18,563 bases of DNA from Candidatus Cloacimonadota bacterium (GCA_023230175.1 JALNXV010000025.1:1-18563), one strand, 5' to 3'. Positions 7,369 through 16,250 are shown, counted from the first letter of the stretch. Translations and numbers: made by a program. The notes: generated from the sequence alone by a model not told the origin.

Positions 7369-8013
7369 ATGATTGTAAAAAATTTATTCAAATTAAAAGA
7401 AAACATAATGGCTATGGCGAACAATGTTCAAATTATGCTTGAAAAATGTATTGAAGGTCTAAGCAATAATGATATAAAGTGTTTAGAAGAAATTCTTTAT
7501 TTTGAGGATATTGTCAATAGATTTGAAATAGAAATAGAACGTTTATGTACTAACACAATTGCTTTGTATCATCCGGAAGCAAAAGATTTAAGGACAGTCT
7601 TAATGATCTATAAAATAAATTCTGATATGGAACGCATTGCTGATCAAGCAGTAAATATTACTGACAGTGCAAAATTCTTAATAAAAAGACTCCCTCTTAA
7701 TCTTATTAGTGACATAATAAAGATGGCAAAACTTACCTTATTAATGTTCAATGATTGCATTGTTGCTTTTAATAATGAAGACGTTAAACTTTCTCGTAAT
7801 ATCTGCGAACGAGATAACCAAATTGATCAATTAAATAAAGATATTATTGCTAACCTGATAACAAATATCAAAGCTGATACAGATATTATTGAACGAGCTT
7901 TCCATATTCATCGAATCTCCAAGAATCTTGAACGAACAGCTGATTTAACTACAAATATTGCTGAAGAAATTATATTTATGGTACAAGGAAAAGTAATTAA
8001 ACATAAATGGTAA
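7369..8013 (+). CDS. phoU: Phosphate signalling protein PhoU
   Basis: Cytoplasmic regulator that links the Pst transporter to the PhoR kinase and keeps the Pho regulon off when phosphate is plentiful. The 214-residue protein is all-helical with the two PhoU repeats. The metal-binding type motifs are visible in each half: AKDLRTVLMIYKINSDMERIADQAVNI and HRISKNLERTADLTTNIAEEI. AAGGAG precedes the start. It is the last gene of the operon, as in many bacteria, and is followed at once by a strong terminator. Confidence 0.94.
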   Translation: MIVKNLFKLKENIMAMANNVQIMLEKCIEGLSNNDIKCLEEILYFEDIVNRFEIEIERLCTNTIALYHPEAKDLRTVLMIYKINSDMERIADQAVNITDSAKFLIKRLPLNLISDIIKMAKLTLLMFNDCIVAFNNEDVKLSRNICERDNQIDQLNKDIIANLITNIKADTDIIERAFHIHRISKNLERTADLTTNIAEEIIFMVQGKVIKHKW

Positions 8014-8021
8014 AAAATATC

Positions 8022-8048
8022 AAAACCGGACTATGTCCGGTTTTTTTT
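8022..8048. terminator. Bidirectional rho-independent terminator between phoU and fetB
   Basis: Ten-pair stem AAAACCGGAC (8022-8031) and GTCCGGTTTT (8035-8044) with loop TAT, followed by more T (8045-8048). Read on the minus strand the hairpin ends in TTTT then GATATTTTTT, so it can also end the fetB transcript. It sits exactly between convergent genes. Confidence 0.88.
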
Positions 8049-8070
8049 ATTAGGGGAAATATCTATTTAA

Positions 8071-8847
8071 TTAATTTATCAATTGTCCTCTTTTATTAAA
8101 GATAGAAGTTTGAATAAGTTTAACTAGTATAAATAAAGAGATAGCTGTTGAAGCAGAGATGATATACATTATAATTAATTGATATTTAACAGAATCTATA
8201 GGATTTACTCCTCCAATTATTTGACCGGTCATCATACCGGGAAGTTTAACAATTCCTAAGACCATTAAAGCGTTTATGGTAGGTATCAAGCCTGCTTTAA
8301 TCGAATTTTTCTGTATGTTTTCAGTAGACATATTACACGTAGCTCCGAGAGATAATTTGGCTTCAATTTCTGTCTTTCTTAATTTTAAATCATTTCCAAA
8401 GTGATTTAAACAAATTGAAATACCACTCATAGTATTTGAAATAATCATTGCACTGATAGGCACAATGTATTGTGGATTATACCATGGCTTTACTCCTAAT
8501 AATATATAAAATAAAAATGCTAAAGGGAAAACAGACCCAATAATCATAGATAATAAACTATGCTTAAATATACCCTTAGGTTTAAATTTAATCCGCTTGA
8601 AACTATCAAAAGCAGCAAAAATGAACATTATAAATACGATTAAAATAGTAAAATACCATTTTTGTATATCAAAAATAAAGGTTAATACGTAACCCATTAT
8701 AATTAATTGCACAAAAGCTCTGACTGTGCCTATAAATATTGACTTAGTTATTCCTAATTTTGCTAAAAACCCTATCAAGGCAACTGCCAACATAAAGGCA
8801 ATAGATGCAAACAATGCTATATTGGAAATATGTACATAATCATTCAT
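8071..8847 (-). CDS. fetB: FetB-like ABC transporter permease (UPF0014 family)
   Basis: Membrane subunit of a FetAB/YbbLM-type exporter; in E. coli this pair is linked to iron export and oxidative-stress resistance. Related plant STAR2/ALS3 proteins have been linked to aluminium tolerance, so the substrate here is uncertain. The 258-residue protein is strongly hydrophobic with about seven membrane segments and the UPF0014 features: VRAFVQLIIMGYVL, the central ISAMIISNTMSGISICLNHF, EAKLSLGAT and PGMMTGQIIGG(V)NP. The start overlaps the end of fetA by 8 bases, and its GGAGGG ribosome-binding site lies inside the last fetA codons, so translation is coupled. It is the promoter-distal gene of the minus-strand cluster and ends before the bidirectional terminator. 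Confidence 0.85.
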   Translation of the reverse strand: MNDYVHISNIALFASIAFMLAVALIGFLAKLGITKSIFIGTVRAFVQLIIMGYVLTFIFDIQKWYFTILIVFIMFIFAAFDSFKRIKFKPKGIFKHSLLSMIIGSVFPLAFLFYILLGVKPWYNPQYIVPISAMIISNTMSGISICLNHFGNDLKLRKTEIEAKLSLGATCNMSTENIQKNSIKAGLIPTINALMVLGIVKLPGMMTGQIIGGVNPIDSVKYQLIIMYIISASTAISLFILVKLIQTSIFNKRGQLIN

Positions 8848-9553
8848 TGTTACCCTCCATAAAATCCTTAATAATTGAATTCTCTACCTTTAACAACTCT
8901 TCTTTAGTACCACTAAAAAGAATTTCCCCTTGATAAATAAAATGTATCATATCGGCTATATTTAATGCAGTATCAAGGATATGACTTACTAAAAACACAG
9001 TTTTATTATAATCAGAATTAATCTTTTTTATTAGTTGAAGTACTTTATTAGCTCTTTGAGGGTCTAACGCTGAAACAGGTTCATCAAATAACAAGACTTC
9101 CGGATTAACCAATAGACTCCTTACAATACAAATCCTTTGCTGTTCTCCAATAGAAAGATTTTCTATATCCTTTTCTAAATAATTGATTGGTATATCAAGG
9201 TTTTCTAAGGTTGATTTAATCTCATTATCATTAATATTCATATTTTGAATCTTTAGCCCCCATATTAGATTATCATAAACAGTTCCTTCAAAAAGTGCAG
9301 GTTTCTGAAAAATCATCCCTACTTTCTTTCTGAGACTACGAGGATGAACCTTGCAATAATCTATATCATCTAAATATATCTTGCCTGATGTCGGGTCATT
9401 TAGAGCATTTAATAATCTTAGCATACTTGATTTCCCTCCACCTGAAGGTCCAATAATAAAATGAATTTTTCTAAGTTCAAACTCGATATCCAGACTTGTT
9501 AGTATTTGCTTATTATTTAGATTAAGATTAACTTTTTCTAATTTCAAGCTCAT
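8840..9553 (-). CDS. fetA: FetA-like ABC transporter ATPase
   Basis: ATPase partner of the FetB-like permease. The 237 residues hold a complete nucleotide-binding domain: Walker A GPSGGGKSS (35-43), Q-loop Gln83 (GMIFQKPALFEGTVYDNL), signature LSIGEQQR (133-140), Walker B LLFDEP (154-159), SALDPQR, and switch His191. FEGTVYDNL and the short size match YbbL/FetA. It resembles PstB in parts, but it lacks the PstB QKPNPFP signature and sits beside a UPF0014 permease, so it is not a second pstB. AAAGGAG (9560-9566) overlaps the stop codon of the upstream nucleotidase gene, placing it in the same operon. Confidence 0.87.
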   Translation of the reverse strand: MSLKLEKVNLNLNNKQILTSLDIEFELRKIHFIIGPSGGGKSSMLRLLNALNDPTSGKIYLDDIDYCKVHPRSLRKKVGMIFQKPALFEGTVYDNLIWGLKIQNMNINDNEIKSTLENLDIPINYLEKDIENLSIGEQQRICIVRSLLVNPEVLLFDEPVSALDPQRANKVLQLIKKINSDYNKTVFLVSHILDTALNIADMIHFIYQGEILFSGTKEELLKVENSIIKDFMEGNNE

Positions 9554-9564
9554 AAAAAACTCCT

Positions 9565-11046
9565 TTATTTTTTAAACATCTCATTAGTTAAAATATATTC
9601 CCTCATAGCTTCTTTTTCTGTATAGCCGATATTATCTATACTAAGAGCTTCGTTAAAATGAAAATAATTATCCCCTCCGCTTGATATATATGAATTAACA
9701 GCAATACGATAAATATTTTCATCCACTATTTTATTGTTATTTACAAGTACATCCCAAGATTCATTATCTGATTGTATCAGCTTAACGTTAGTGCTATATT
9801 GTAAAAAGCCACCTGTATTTATCATTTTATTCATAGAGAAATTAACAATATCTTTTACTGTTTTACCTTTAAGTTCAACAATTGTAATGGTATTATCAAA
9901 AGGTAACATATCAAAAATATTAAAGTATCTGATATTACCTTTTGGTAAATCTGCCCTTATTCCTCCACCGTTACTCATAGCAAAAAGAGTATTCATATTT
10001 TTAGTAACATTTAATAACGCATCACAAATGATACTTCCCAATGGTAATAACTGATTTCTAATATTTTGAACAGAGTAAAGAGAATCACTAAACCCTATAA
10101 TCTCGTTAAATTTAGCATATACTTTTTCTTTATATATTGCGAGCGTATCAGCGACTGTTTGATTTGATTCAAATAAAGGTTCATTTCTTCTTCTCATCAA
10201 AGGTATAGCTTTCCAATTTTTTACCACAACCTTGTCATTACTATATATAAATTGCCCTACACCTAAAAATTTCCCTCTATCACTTGCTTGTAATATAGGT
10301 ATATCATTTATAATTAAAGGTTTATCCATATATGTATGACTATGTCCGTCAATGATAATATCTATTTCAGGAACTTCATTAGCAAGTCTTAAAGAACCGT
10401 AAGAATGGTCTTCATCAGGAGAAATACCAAGATGAGTTAAGGCAATTATGATATCAGCATTTTGTTTTAGATAAGGGATTAATTCTTTAGCCACTTCTAC
10501 TTCATCTTTAATTATCAACTCATTGGAAAGAATAGGTAGTGAACGTTTAATGGTAGTGGTAGTCAGTCCGATAACAGCGATTTTTAAACCATTTGATAGT
10601 GTTTTAATAATATATGGTTCACCAATATATTCATCATTTTTATAAAATATATTTGCAGATAAAAAAGGAAATTCTGCCCATTGCATTTGTTTTTGTAAAC
10701 GCTCAAAGCCCTCATAAAATTCGTGATTGCCAATAGTCATAGCGTCATAACCAATAAGATTATATGCTGCGATATCGGGACGAGCATCAAAAAACATAGA
10801 TTCCGGTTTACCTGTATTAATATCTCCTGAATCTAATATTAGATAATTTTCTAAATCTTTTTTAATATCATTGATTATGAAAGCTCTTTCAGCCAGTCCG
10901 GCAACTTCCATTTCTTGGACAGTGTAATTAAAAGGATTGCCGTGATGATCGTTAGTATGAATGATTGTAAATTCTAACTCAGAGGCAATGACACTAATAA
11001 AAAATAGTAATAAAACTACAAACAACGCATATTTTTTTGTAAACAT
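9565..11046 (-). CDS. Secreted 5'-nucleotidase / 2',3'-cyclic phosphodiesterase (UshA family)
   Basis: Exported metallophosphoesterase expected to dephosphorylate nucleotides outside the cytoplasm, giving nucleoside and phosphate. Signal peptide about 1-22. The N-terminal two-metal domain has IIHTNDHHG (29-36), DSGDINTG (72-79), GNHEF (106-110), THLG (204-207) and GHSHT (234-238). The 5'-nucleotidase C-terminal domain has MSNGGGIRADLPKG (357-370), the FNIFDMLPFDN segment and SSGGDNY (455-461), which forms the nucleotide-base pocket in the family. At 493 residues it is complete and slightly shorter than E. coli UshA. The ribosome-binding site AAGGAGA (11051-11057) overlaps the mnmE stop. Its place near a phosphate regulon suggests phosphate scavenging, but it shares a transcript with housekeeping genes. 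Exact substrate is unproven. Confidence 0.88.
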   Translation of the reverse strand: MFTKKYALFVVLLLFFISVIASELEFTIIHTNDHHGNPFNYTVQEMEVAGLAERAFIINDIKKDLENYLILDSGDINTGKPESMFFDARPDIAAYNLIGYDAMTIGNHEFYEGFERLQKQMQWAEFPFLSANIFYKNDEYIGEPYIIKTLSNGLKIAVIGLTTTTIKRSLPILSNELIIKDEVEVAKELIPYLKQNADIIIALTHLGISPDEDHSYGSLRLANEVPEIDIIIDGHSHTYMDKPLIINDIPILQASDRGKFLGVGQFIYSNDKVVVKNWKAIPLMRRRNEPLFESNQTVADTLAIYKEKVYAKFNEIIGFSDSLYSVQNIRNQLLPLGSIICDALLNVTKNMNTLFAMSNGGGIRADLPKGNIRYFNIFDMLPFDNTITIVELKGKTVKDIVNFSMNKMINTGGFLQYSTNVKLIQSDNESWDVLVNNNKIVDENIYRIAVNSYISSGGDNYFHFNEALSIDNIGYTEKEAMREYILTNEMFKK

Positions 11047-11055
11047 CTTTTCTCC

Positions 11056-12444
11056 TTATTTACCAATACAAAAATTATCAAATATTTTATTTAAAATATC
11101 ATCATTAGAAATCCTACCGATGATATTTTCTAAGGCATTACTTGCTTGTTGAATATCAAAAGCAACAAAATCTATTCCATTCTCATTCAATAAACCTTCT
11201 TTAGCCTTTAATACACTATCAAGGCAATTTTTCACACAGGATAATTGTCTGGAATTAGTAATAACACCATTTTCTAATTCATCATCGATATTATTAAAAT
11301 TTGCTAATAATTTTTCTTTTAAATTCTTCAGCCCATCGACTTCTTTTCCTTGAACTGCAGAACACAAAACATAAGCTTGTTTAACAAAATTTTCTTGTTG
11401 TTCATAAGTCAATAAATCAGCCTTGTTAATAACTTTAATTGTTTTAGAGGGAGGTAATAAGGCAAGAAATTCATTATTTATATCTTCAGAAATCTCATTA
11501 GTTGTCACATAAAATACAATATCGGCAGTTTGAATAAGGCTTAAAGAACGTTCAATCCCAATCTTTTCAACAGTGTCTTGTGAATCCCTTATTCCTGCAG
11601 TATCAAATAATCTTATTAAATAGCCGGATAAGGCAAAGGCCTCTTCTATATAATCTCTTGTCGTACCCGGTATAGGTGTCACGATCGCCCGTTCTGTTTG
11701 CAAAAAAGCATTAAAAATACTTGATTTACCTACATTAGGAGCACCGGCAAGGCATATCTTGATACCATTTTGCACAACTATGCCATCGTGAGCTGTATTA
11801 ATTAAAGATTGTAAGCGTAAAATAATATCATCAATATCTTTTAATAAGTTTTCTATATCAAATTCAGGTACTTCATCTTCAACAAAGTCTATTGCGAGTT
11901 CAAATATAACTCTTAGCTTGGTTATGTCAGATAAAATACTGCTAATATTTGTTTTTAATCTTCCTTCAAGTTGTAATAAAGCAGCTTTTTGAGCTTTTTT
12001 AGTTTGAGCACTTAAAAGGTTTGCAATAGCTTCTGCTTGAGTTAAATCAATCTTTCTATTTAAAAATGCTCTTAACGTAAACTCACCTTTTGTAGCTAAT
12101 CTACAATATCTTAAGATTGATTCTAAAACTTGAGAAACAATAAAATCATTTCCATGACAATAGAGTTCAGCCATATCTTCGCCGGTAAAGCTTGAAGGTG
12201 CTTTAAAAAGGCAAATCATACCTTCATCAATCAATCTATTTTCATCATAAAAATTTGCCTTATACATTTTTCTGAATACTTTTTTAGATTCTTTTAACTG
12301 AAGCTTTTCAAAGTTTATTTTACTTTTAACTATTTTTGCAAGAAGTTCAAATGTTTTAGGTCCTGAAATCCTAATTACTGATAGGGCTGATTTACCTTTT
12401 GCTGTTGAGATAGCAGCAATTGTATCTGACATACTTTGATTCAT
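11056..12444 (-). CDS. mnmE: tRNA uridine-5-carboxymethylaminomethyl modification GTPase MnmE
   Basis: GTPase that, with MnmG, modifies U34 of certain tRNAs. The 462 residues show the N-terminal folate-binding domain (about 5-122, with ISTAKGKSALSVIRISGP and TKGEFTLRAFLNRKIDLTQAEAI), the helical domain, and an inserted Ras-like G domain: G1 GAPNVGKSS (234-242), G2 TTRD (261-264), G3 DTAG (281-284), G4 NKAD (340-343). It ends in CIGK with the conserved C-terminal cysteine of active MnmE. The ATG shares an ATGA overlap with the yraN-like stop; a second ATG at codon 5 is possible and neither has a clear ribosome-binding site. mnmG is not in the window. Confidence 0.97.
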   Translation of the reverse strand: MNQSMSDTIAAISTAKGKSALSVIRISGPKTFELLAKIVKSKINFEKLQLKESKKVFRKMYKANFYDENRLIDEGMICLFKAPSSFTGEDMAELYCHGNDFIVSQVLESILRYCRLATKGEFTLRAFLNRKIDLTQAEAIANLLSAQTKKAQKAALLQLEGRLKTNISSILSDITKLRVIFELAIDFVEDEVPEFDIENLLKDIDDIILRLQSLINTAHDGIVVQNGIKICLAGAPNVGKSSIFNAFLQTERAIVTPIPGTTRDYIEEAFALSGYLIRLFDTAGIRDSQDTVEKIGIERSLSLIQTADIVFYVTTNEISEDINNEFLALLPPSKTIKVINKADLLTYEQQENFVKQAYVLCSAVQGKEVDGLKNLKEKLLANFNNIDDELENGVITNSRQLSCVKNCLDSVLKAKEGLLNENGIDFVAFDIQQASNALENIIGRISNDDILNKIFDNFCIGK

Positions 12445-12824
12445 ACGAAAAATTGTCCTGTCTCTGTAGGGTAAAAAGCATTCTTAAAGTGATTTATCTC
12501 TAAATATTCAGCCTCTTTTTTAACTATTATTACATCAAATCTATACTCTGTTATTTCAGAATTATGATATGATAAAAGAAAAAACATTGCTGTTTTGGTA
12601 ATCTTTTTCTGTTTACCGTAGGTTATGCTATATTTAGCATGGTCAACTGATTCATTAGTCCGCGTTTTCACTTCGATAAAGACAAGTTCTTGTCCATCTT
12701 GTGCGATAATATCTATTTCACCGTAACGGCAACTAAAATTGGTTCTTATAATTTTATAATTTTCTTCTTGAAGCTTTTTTATACACCATTCTTCACCCAT
12801 TTTACCGATTTGATGTCTATCCAT
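12441..12824 (-). CDS. YraN/UPF0102-family endonuclease-like protein
   Basis: Small conserved protein (127 residues) with the restriction-endonuclease-like fold of UPF0102. Key segments are GKMGEEWCIKKLQEENYKI, GEIDIIAQDG (35-44) and FIEVKTR (49-55), giving the Glu/Asp and E-x-K residues of a PD-(D/E)XK site. Function of the family is not settled; it is often found beside ribosomal or tRNA-related genes. It is the first gene of the minus-strand cluster, and its stop overlaps the mnmE start (ATGA). There is no good ribosome-binding site before ATG. A candidate promoter with TTGACA lies at 12864-12892. Confidence 0.9.
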   Translation of the reverse strand: MDRHQIGKMGEEWCIKKLQEENYKIIRTNFSCRYGEIDIIAQDGQELVFIEVKTRTNESVDHAKYSITYGKQKKITKTAMFFLLSYHNSEITEYRFDVIIVKKEAEYLEINHFKNAFYPTETGQFFV

Positions 12825-12863
12825 TAAGTAACTCTGCTTTCTTTAATTTTATTTATTTATCCA

Positions 12864-12892
12864 CTTTTATAAAATTATATAAAGTTTGTCAA
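12864..12892 (-). promoter_or_regulatory. Candidate sigma-70 promoter for the yraN-mnmE-nucleotidase-fetAB cluster
   Basis: On the minus strand a perfect -35 TTGACA (12887-12892) is followed 17 bases later by TAAAAG (12864-12869), or 15 bases later by TATAAA. Transcription would begin about 35 bases before the yraN-like ATG. It is the largest gap upstream of the cluster, supporting the operon boundary. Confidence 0.45.
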
Positions 12893-12922
12893 TATTTTTG
12901 TTATTAGATTTATCTTAGGTGA

Positions 12923-15838
12923 TTATTTTATCATCAGCATTTTTTTCACAATTTGTTGATTTTTTGTTTTGATAGAATATAAATAGATACCTGTAGCCAC
13001 TTTTTTATTATGTTTATTCAGGCCATACCATTGTATAGAATGCTTTCCTTGAGGTAACACTTGATTTAAAAGGCTTACAACTTTCTGACCTTTTATATTA
13101 TAGATATCGAGTTCAATGTGTTGTTCTTTTGTCAGCGAAAAATGAATAGTTGTAGTTGGATTAAAGGGGTTTGGATAATTATTATATACAGTTAAATCTT
13201 GTTTTGGTACCACAATCTCATTAGTAGTAACAGGTAATTCATTGAAACTAACATCTTTATAATAAACTGTAGCTGTATTTTGAACATCAGTTTTTTCTAA
13301 TTGCAGATAATAGTATGAATTTGGAGATTTATGAGCATAATCTGAAAAAGGTGTCCAGGCATCCCATTCGATAATATCAACATCATCAAAATATATATAT
13401 GATTCATTATTAACTGCTTGAGGTACAATTGATAAATTATATCCTCCGGTATTTTCAGGGACGTTAAGATTAGCATAAATAGTTGTCCAAGTGTCACTTT
13501 CTTCTATTGGAATTGTAATTGATTCTGACCCTGTTTGATAACTTGATCCGGGAGTGTTGTAATAAGATATATAAACATTTACATTCTGTATATTTTGTTG
13601 TTTAATTCGTGCATAAAAAGTCATTTCATTATTACTCATAACTCTATGTCTATATGTTGTTGAAAATGATTCATCAACAGGGTTAGTTATTTTAAGAGAA
13701 TACAATCCTCTATTAGCTTCTTCAGACGAATACATCGTAGATGAATCTATATTCCATTGATAAAAATCTTCATTTTCAAAACCGCCAAAATGCATAATAC
13801 TTCTACCCAATCTATAATGATATTCATCTATAGGTCGGATATTATTAATTTGATGAAAGTTAGCATTTTCTTTTATAAATTCCGGTACTGAAATATTTGA
13901 CGCATCATAAAAAGTGATTTCTTTTTGTTTATCTTCAAAAACAGGTTCAATAGAACTTGTATCAGCAATAATTTTAGCTGTAAAATTACTTCTGTCAACC
14001 AATAAACAAGTATCCATTTCACGTGAACGATACACCAGATAATCAAGAATCCTTAAGGCTGCATCATCAGTTATTACTCTTGGAGTATATGGTTGAATAA
14101 ATGCAGGTATAACTTTATAATCATAAAAGCCTTCATTATTTATTTTAGTTTGTAAGATCATAGTTGGCTTAGTGTCCGCCCTACTTAAATCAAATACAAA
14201 GTTGCCCAAACCGTGAGCTATAAGCTTATTATTGTATATTTCAAAACCCTGAATTATGTGTTGATGATGAACCACTACAATATCTGCCCCCTCATCTATG
14301 GCAAAATGTCTTAATTCAGAATCCCACATATGTGGAAAATCAATCTTTGGAGCTGATTCATCAATATCAAAATTCAACGAAATTGATTTATCATAATCAG
14401 CACTTGGAGTAAGTGAATATTCACTTCCGGCGTGCATTTCAACTATTTTTATATCTGCATAATTTTGTACATAATCAAGTTGAGCTTTAAGTTTAGAAGG
14501 TTTAAGTTTATAAAATCCCGATTTATTATATGCTGCTTGTAGAAATGGTTGATAATTATTATAAGAACCATCCCTATCACTGCTTGCTAAAAATGATAAA
14601 ATTTTACCCTTAATATTCATTGATAATGGTAGAAAGGCTTCATATTCATTTAATCCTGCCCCCGAATATAAAATATTGGCTGCTTGTAAATTAGCTTGCG
14701 TTTGTAATAAACTGCCATCCAAATAATCCAATATGTGATTATTGGCTAATGATACCTTATCTATCCCGACATCAACTAATGCCTGCACCATTACAGGGTT
14801 TGCCTGAAACTTTATAGTTTTTGTAGGATGAGGAGTATATGAATTTGATAAAGGAGATTCTAAATTAGCTACCCTTAAATCTGTTGATTGCAACTCATCT
14901 CTTACCCCGTTAAAAATATCATTCGGGTTGATTGTACCTAAATGTCTTGCCAACATAATATCACCAATAAAACTTATACTTATATCTTCTTCATTAAAGC
15001 ACTCAGTTAAATAAAGATTCTCAGTAACATAGCCAACTTTACCGGTATTAGTCATAACTTTTAACATTACTTTAAAATAGCCATCTTCGCCATAGGTATA
15101 TGTATGAATTGGTGTCTGTTCTGTGGACGTTTCTCCGTCACCAAAAGACCAAAAATATGAAAATTCTTCATCATTCTCATAATTTAATAAGTTATACGAA
15201 AATTGAACAGTATAATTTGTTTGCCTGTCTCCGGCACTTAAAATATGAGTATTTATCGTTATTATCGGCTCTGGTTCTAAATAATTAGTATGATCTCGAA
15301 CTTCATCAAAGTACATAATATTGTTACCATTATTAATGAAAAAGATTTTTGTAATTGTTGGGTAATATTCATATAATCCATACCAATCTGAGCCTAATCT
15401 TAAAAAATATTGGTGCCATTCATTATTTGAAAAAGCCCCCAGATAATCATCAATCCAATTCATTGAATCAATACGAGTAGATCCTTTTATTTGATAAAAT
15501 AATGTATTTAAACTATCCCCTATTCCAAAAGCTATTTTTGAATTAGATGAACTTGCAAAGGCAGCAAAAGACCAAACCGAACTCGAATCTAAGTCATTGT
15601 TTTCTATATACATATACTTAGAGTTATTCCCTAAAAAACATAAAGAATTACCCGTAGAATCAAAAGTATTTGTGTCATTTATTAACCAATTATTTATATT
15701 ATCATAGTAATTATATCGGTGTAATAAAATCTCACCTGATTCAAAATCTTCTATTATATCATATTGTTCAATAGAGATTAGGTTTACAAAATTTAGAAGA
15801 TTAATGATTGTTATGATTATGATTAAATAATATTTCAT
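12923..15838 (-). CDS. Large secreted CapA-family (PGA_cap) metallophosphatase-like protein with PKD, carbohydrate-binding-like and C-terminal sorting domains
   Basis: Exported 971-residue protein. Layout: signal peptide about 1-22; beta-rich module about 26-185 (VWSFAAF, MYFDEV); PKD domain about 190-278 (YFWSFGDGETSTEQTPIHTY); CapA/PgsA-like calcineurin-fold domain about 286-585 with FIGDIMLARHLG, VANLESPLS, LANNHILDYLDG, EMHAGSEY, HHQH and HGLGNFVFDL; a second jelly-roll-like module about 685-825 ending YIYFDDVDIIEW; then a C-terminal module 880-971 (NNYPNPFNPTTTIHFSL, YNIKGQKV, ATGIYLYSIK, final KKMLMIK). CapA relatives take part in poly-gamma-glutamate capsule formation and include phosphatase-like enzymes. 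The usual HWG is HAG here, otherwise the metal-site residues look present. No capB/capC-type genes are near, so a capsule role is doubtful; a surface or secreted hydrolase is equally likely. AAGGAG (15844-15849) precedes ATG. Confidence 0.82.
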   Translation of the reverse strand: MKYYLIIIITIINLLNFVNLISIEQYDIIEDFESGEILLHRYNYYDNINNWLINDTNTFDSTGNSLCFLGNNSKYMYIENNDLDSSSVWSFAAFASSSNSKIAFGIGDSLNTLFYQIKGSTRIDSMNWIDDYLGAFSNNEWHQYFLRLGSDWYGLYEYYPTITKIFFINNGNNIMYFDEVRDHTNYLEPEPIITINTHILSAGDRQTNYTVQFSYNLLNYENDEEFSYFWSFGDGETSTEQTPIHTYTYGEDGYFKVMLKVMTNTGKVGYVTENLYLTECFNEEDISISFIGDIMLARHLGTINPNDIFNGVRDELQSTDLRVANLESPLSNSYTPHPTKTIKFQANPVMVQALVDVGIDKVSLANNHILDYLDGSLLQTQANLQAANILYSGAGLNEYEAFLPLSMNIKGKILSFLASSDRDGSYNNYQPFLQAAYNKSGFYKLKPSKLKAQLDYVQNYADIKIVEMHAGSEYSLTPSADYDKSISLNFDIDESAPKIDFPHMWDSELRHFAIDEGADIVVVHHQHIIQGFEIYNNKLIAHGLGNFVFDLSRADTKPTMILQTKINNEGFYDYKVIPAFIQPYTPRVITDDAALRILDYLVYRSREMDTCLLVDRSNFTAKIIADTSSIEPVFEDKQKEITFYDASNISVPEFIKENANFHQINNIRPIDEYHYRLGRSIMHFGGFENEDFYQWNIDSSTMYSSEEANRGLYSLKITNPVDESFSTTYRHRVMSNNEMTFYARIKQQNIQNVNVYISYYNTPGSSYQTGSESITIPIEESDTWTTIYANLNVPENTGGYNLSIVPQAVNNESYIYFDDVDIIEWDAWTPFSDYAHKSPNSYYYLQLEKTDVQNTATVYYKDVSFNELPVTTNEIVVPKQDLTVYNNYPNPFNPTTTIHFSLTKEQHIELDIYNIKGQKVVSLLNQVLPQGKHSIQWYGLNKHNKKVATGIYLYSIKTKNQQIVKKMLMIK

Positions 15839-15858
15839 ATCAACTCCTTTTATTAGAA

Positions 15859-15892
15859 AATATAAACTACACTATATTCAATGCTTTGTCAA
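15859..15892 (-). promoter_or_regulatory. Candidate promoter of the CapA-like gene
   Basis: On the minus strand TTGACA (15887-15892) lies about 50 bases before ATG. No -10 at ideal spacing is convincing: TAGTTT is at 17 bases and TATATT (15859-15864) at 22. The same TTGACA stands upstream of the yraN-like gene and the outer-membrane protein gene, which supports it as a real -35. Confidence 0.35.
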
Positions 15893-15963
15893 TAAAAAAA
15901 ATTAATTTGTTTTATAAAAATAAAAAACCCGAGCATATTATCTTATTAACAACAACTTTTAGA

Positions 15964-16094
15964 GACTGTTGATTAAGGTCAAAGATAGTTCTACAAGCTC
16001 TCGGCTTGTAGGACACTTATTTATTGATATCCTTACAGTTAAGAAGTTTATAGTGCAAGTAAGTATGCTCGCACAACAACATTACTCCTCAGTC
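15964..16094 (-). repeat. Small interspersed repeat, copy 2, opposite orientation to copy 1
   Basis: Homologous to 374-498 when reverse-complemented. It starts GACTGTTGA (15964-15972) and ends CAGTC (16090-16094), a degenerate terminal inverted repeat. Internal hairpins are CTACAAGC/GCTTGTAG (15991-16011) and GTGCAAGTA...GCTCGCAC (16053-16074). The shared stretch GTTGTTGTGCGAGCAT (read on minus) matches copy 1 at all but one base. It occupies most of the 412-base gap between the two exported-protein genes. Confidence 0.68.
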
Positions 16095-16110
16095 TTTTAA
16101 GAGATAAAGA

Positions 16111-16154
16111 CAAGGGACCTCCAAGAAGCTTTAAAGCATCTTGGAGGTCCCTTG
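16111..16154. terminator. Very stable GC-rich hairpin downstream of the outer-membrane protein gene
   Basis: Sixteen perfect pairs, CAAGGGACCTCCAAGA (16111-16126) with TCTTGGAGGTCCCTTG (16139-16154), plus an inner GCTTT/AAAGC stem separated by one A-A mismatch. In a genome this AT-rich it stands out. It lies about 100 bases after the 16251 stop on the minus strand, so it may end or protect that mRNA, but only TTGTCTTTATC follows, not a true T-run. A REP-like repeat is the alternative. Between it and the stop (16155-16250) I see only AT-rich sequence. Confidence 0.5.
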
Positions 16155-16250
16155 AATAATACTTATTTATTTTGCAAAGATTGCTTTAATTAAATTAAAC
16201 CATATCTATATGTTATTTAGTAAATTACATCATAATTACATATAGGAATG

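Noticed and set aside
8840..9553. Second pstB gene
   Set aside because: Partner permease is UPF0014, not PstA/PstC, and the PstB-specific QKPNPFP segment is absent.
9734..10054. 106-codon plus-strand open frame
   Set aside because: It lies wholly antisense to the well-supported 5'-nucleotidase gene, whose motifs run through this stretch.
15923..15936. Half of a terminator (GCTCGGGTTTTTTA on the minus strand)
   Set aside because: The matching CCCGAGC arm is not found upstream, so no hairpin forms; at most a remnant.
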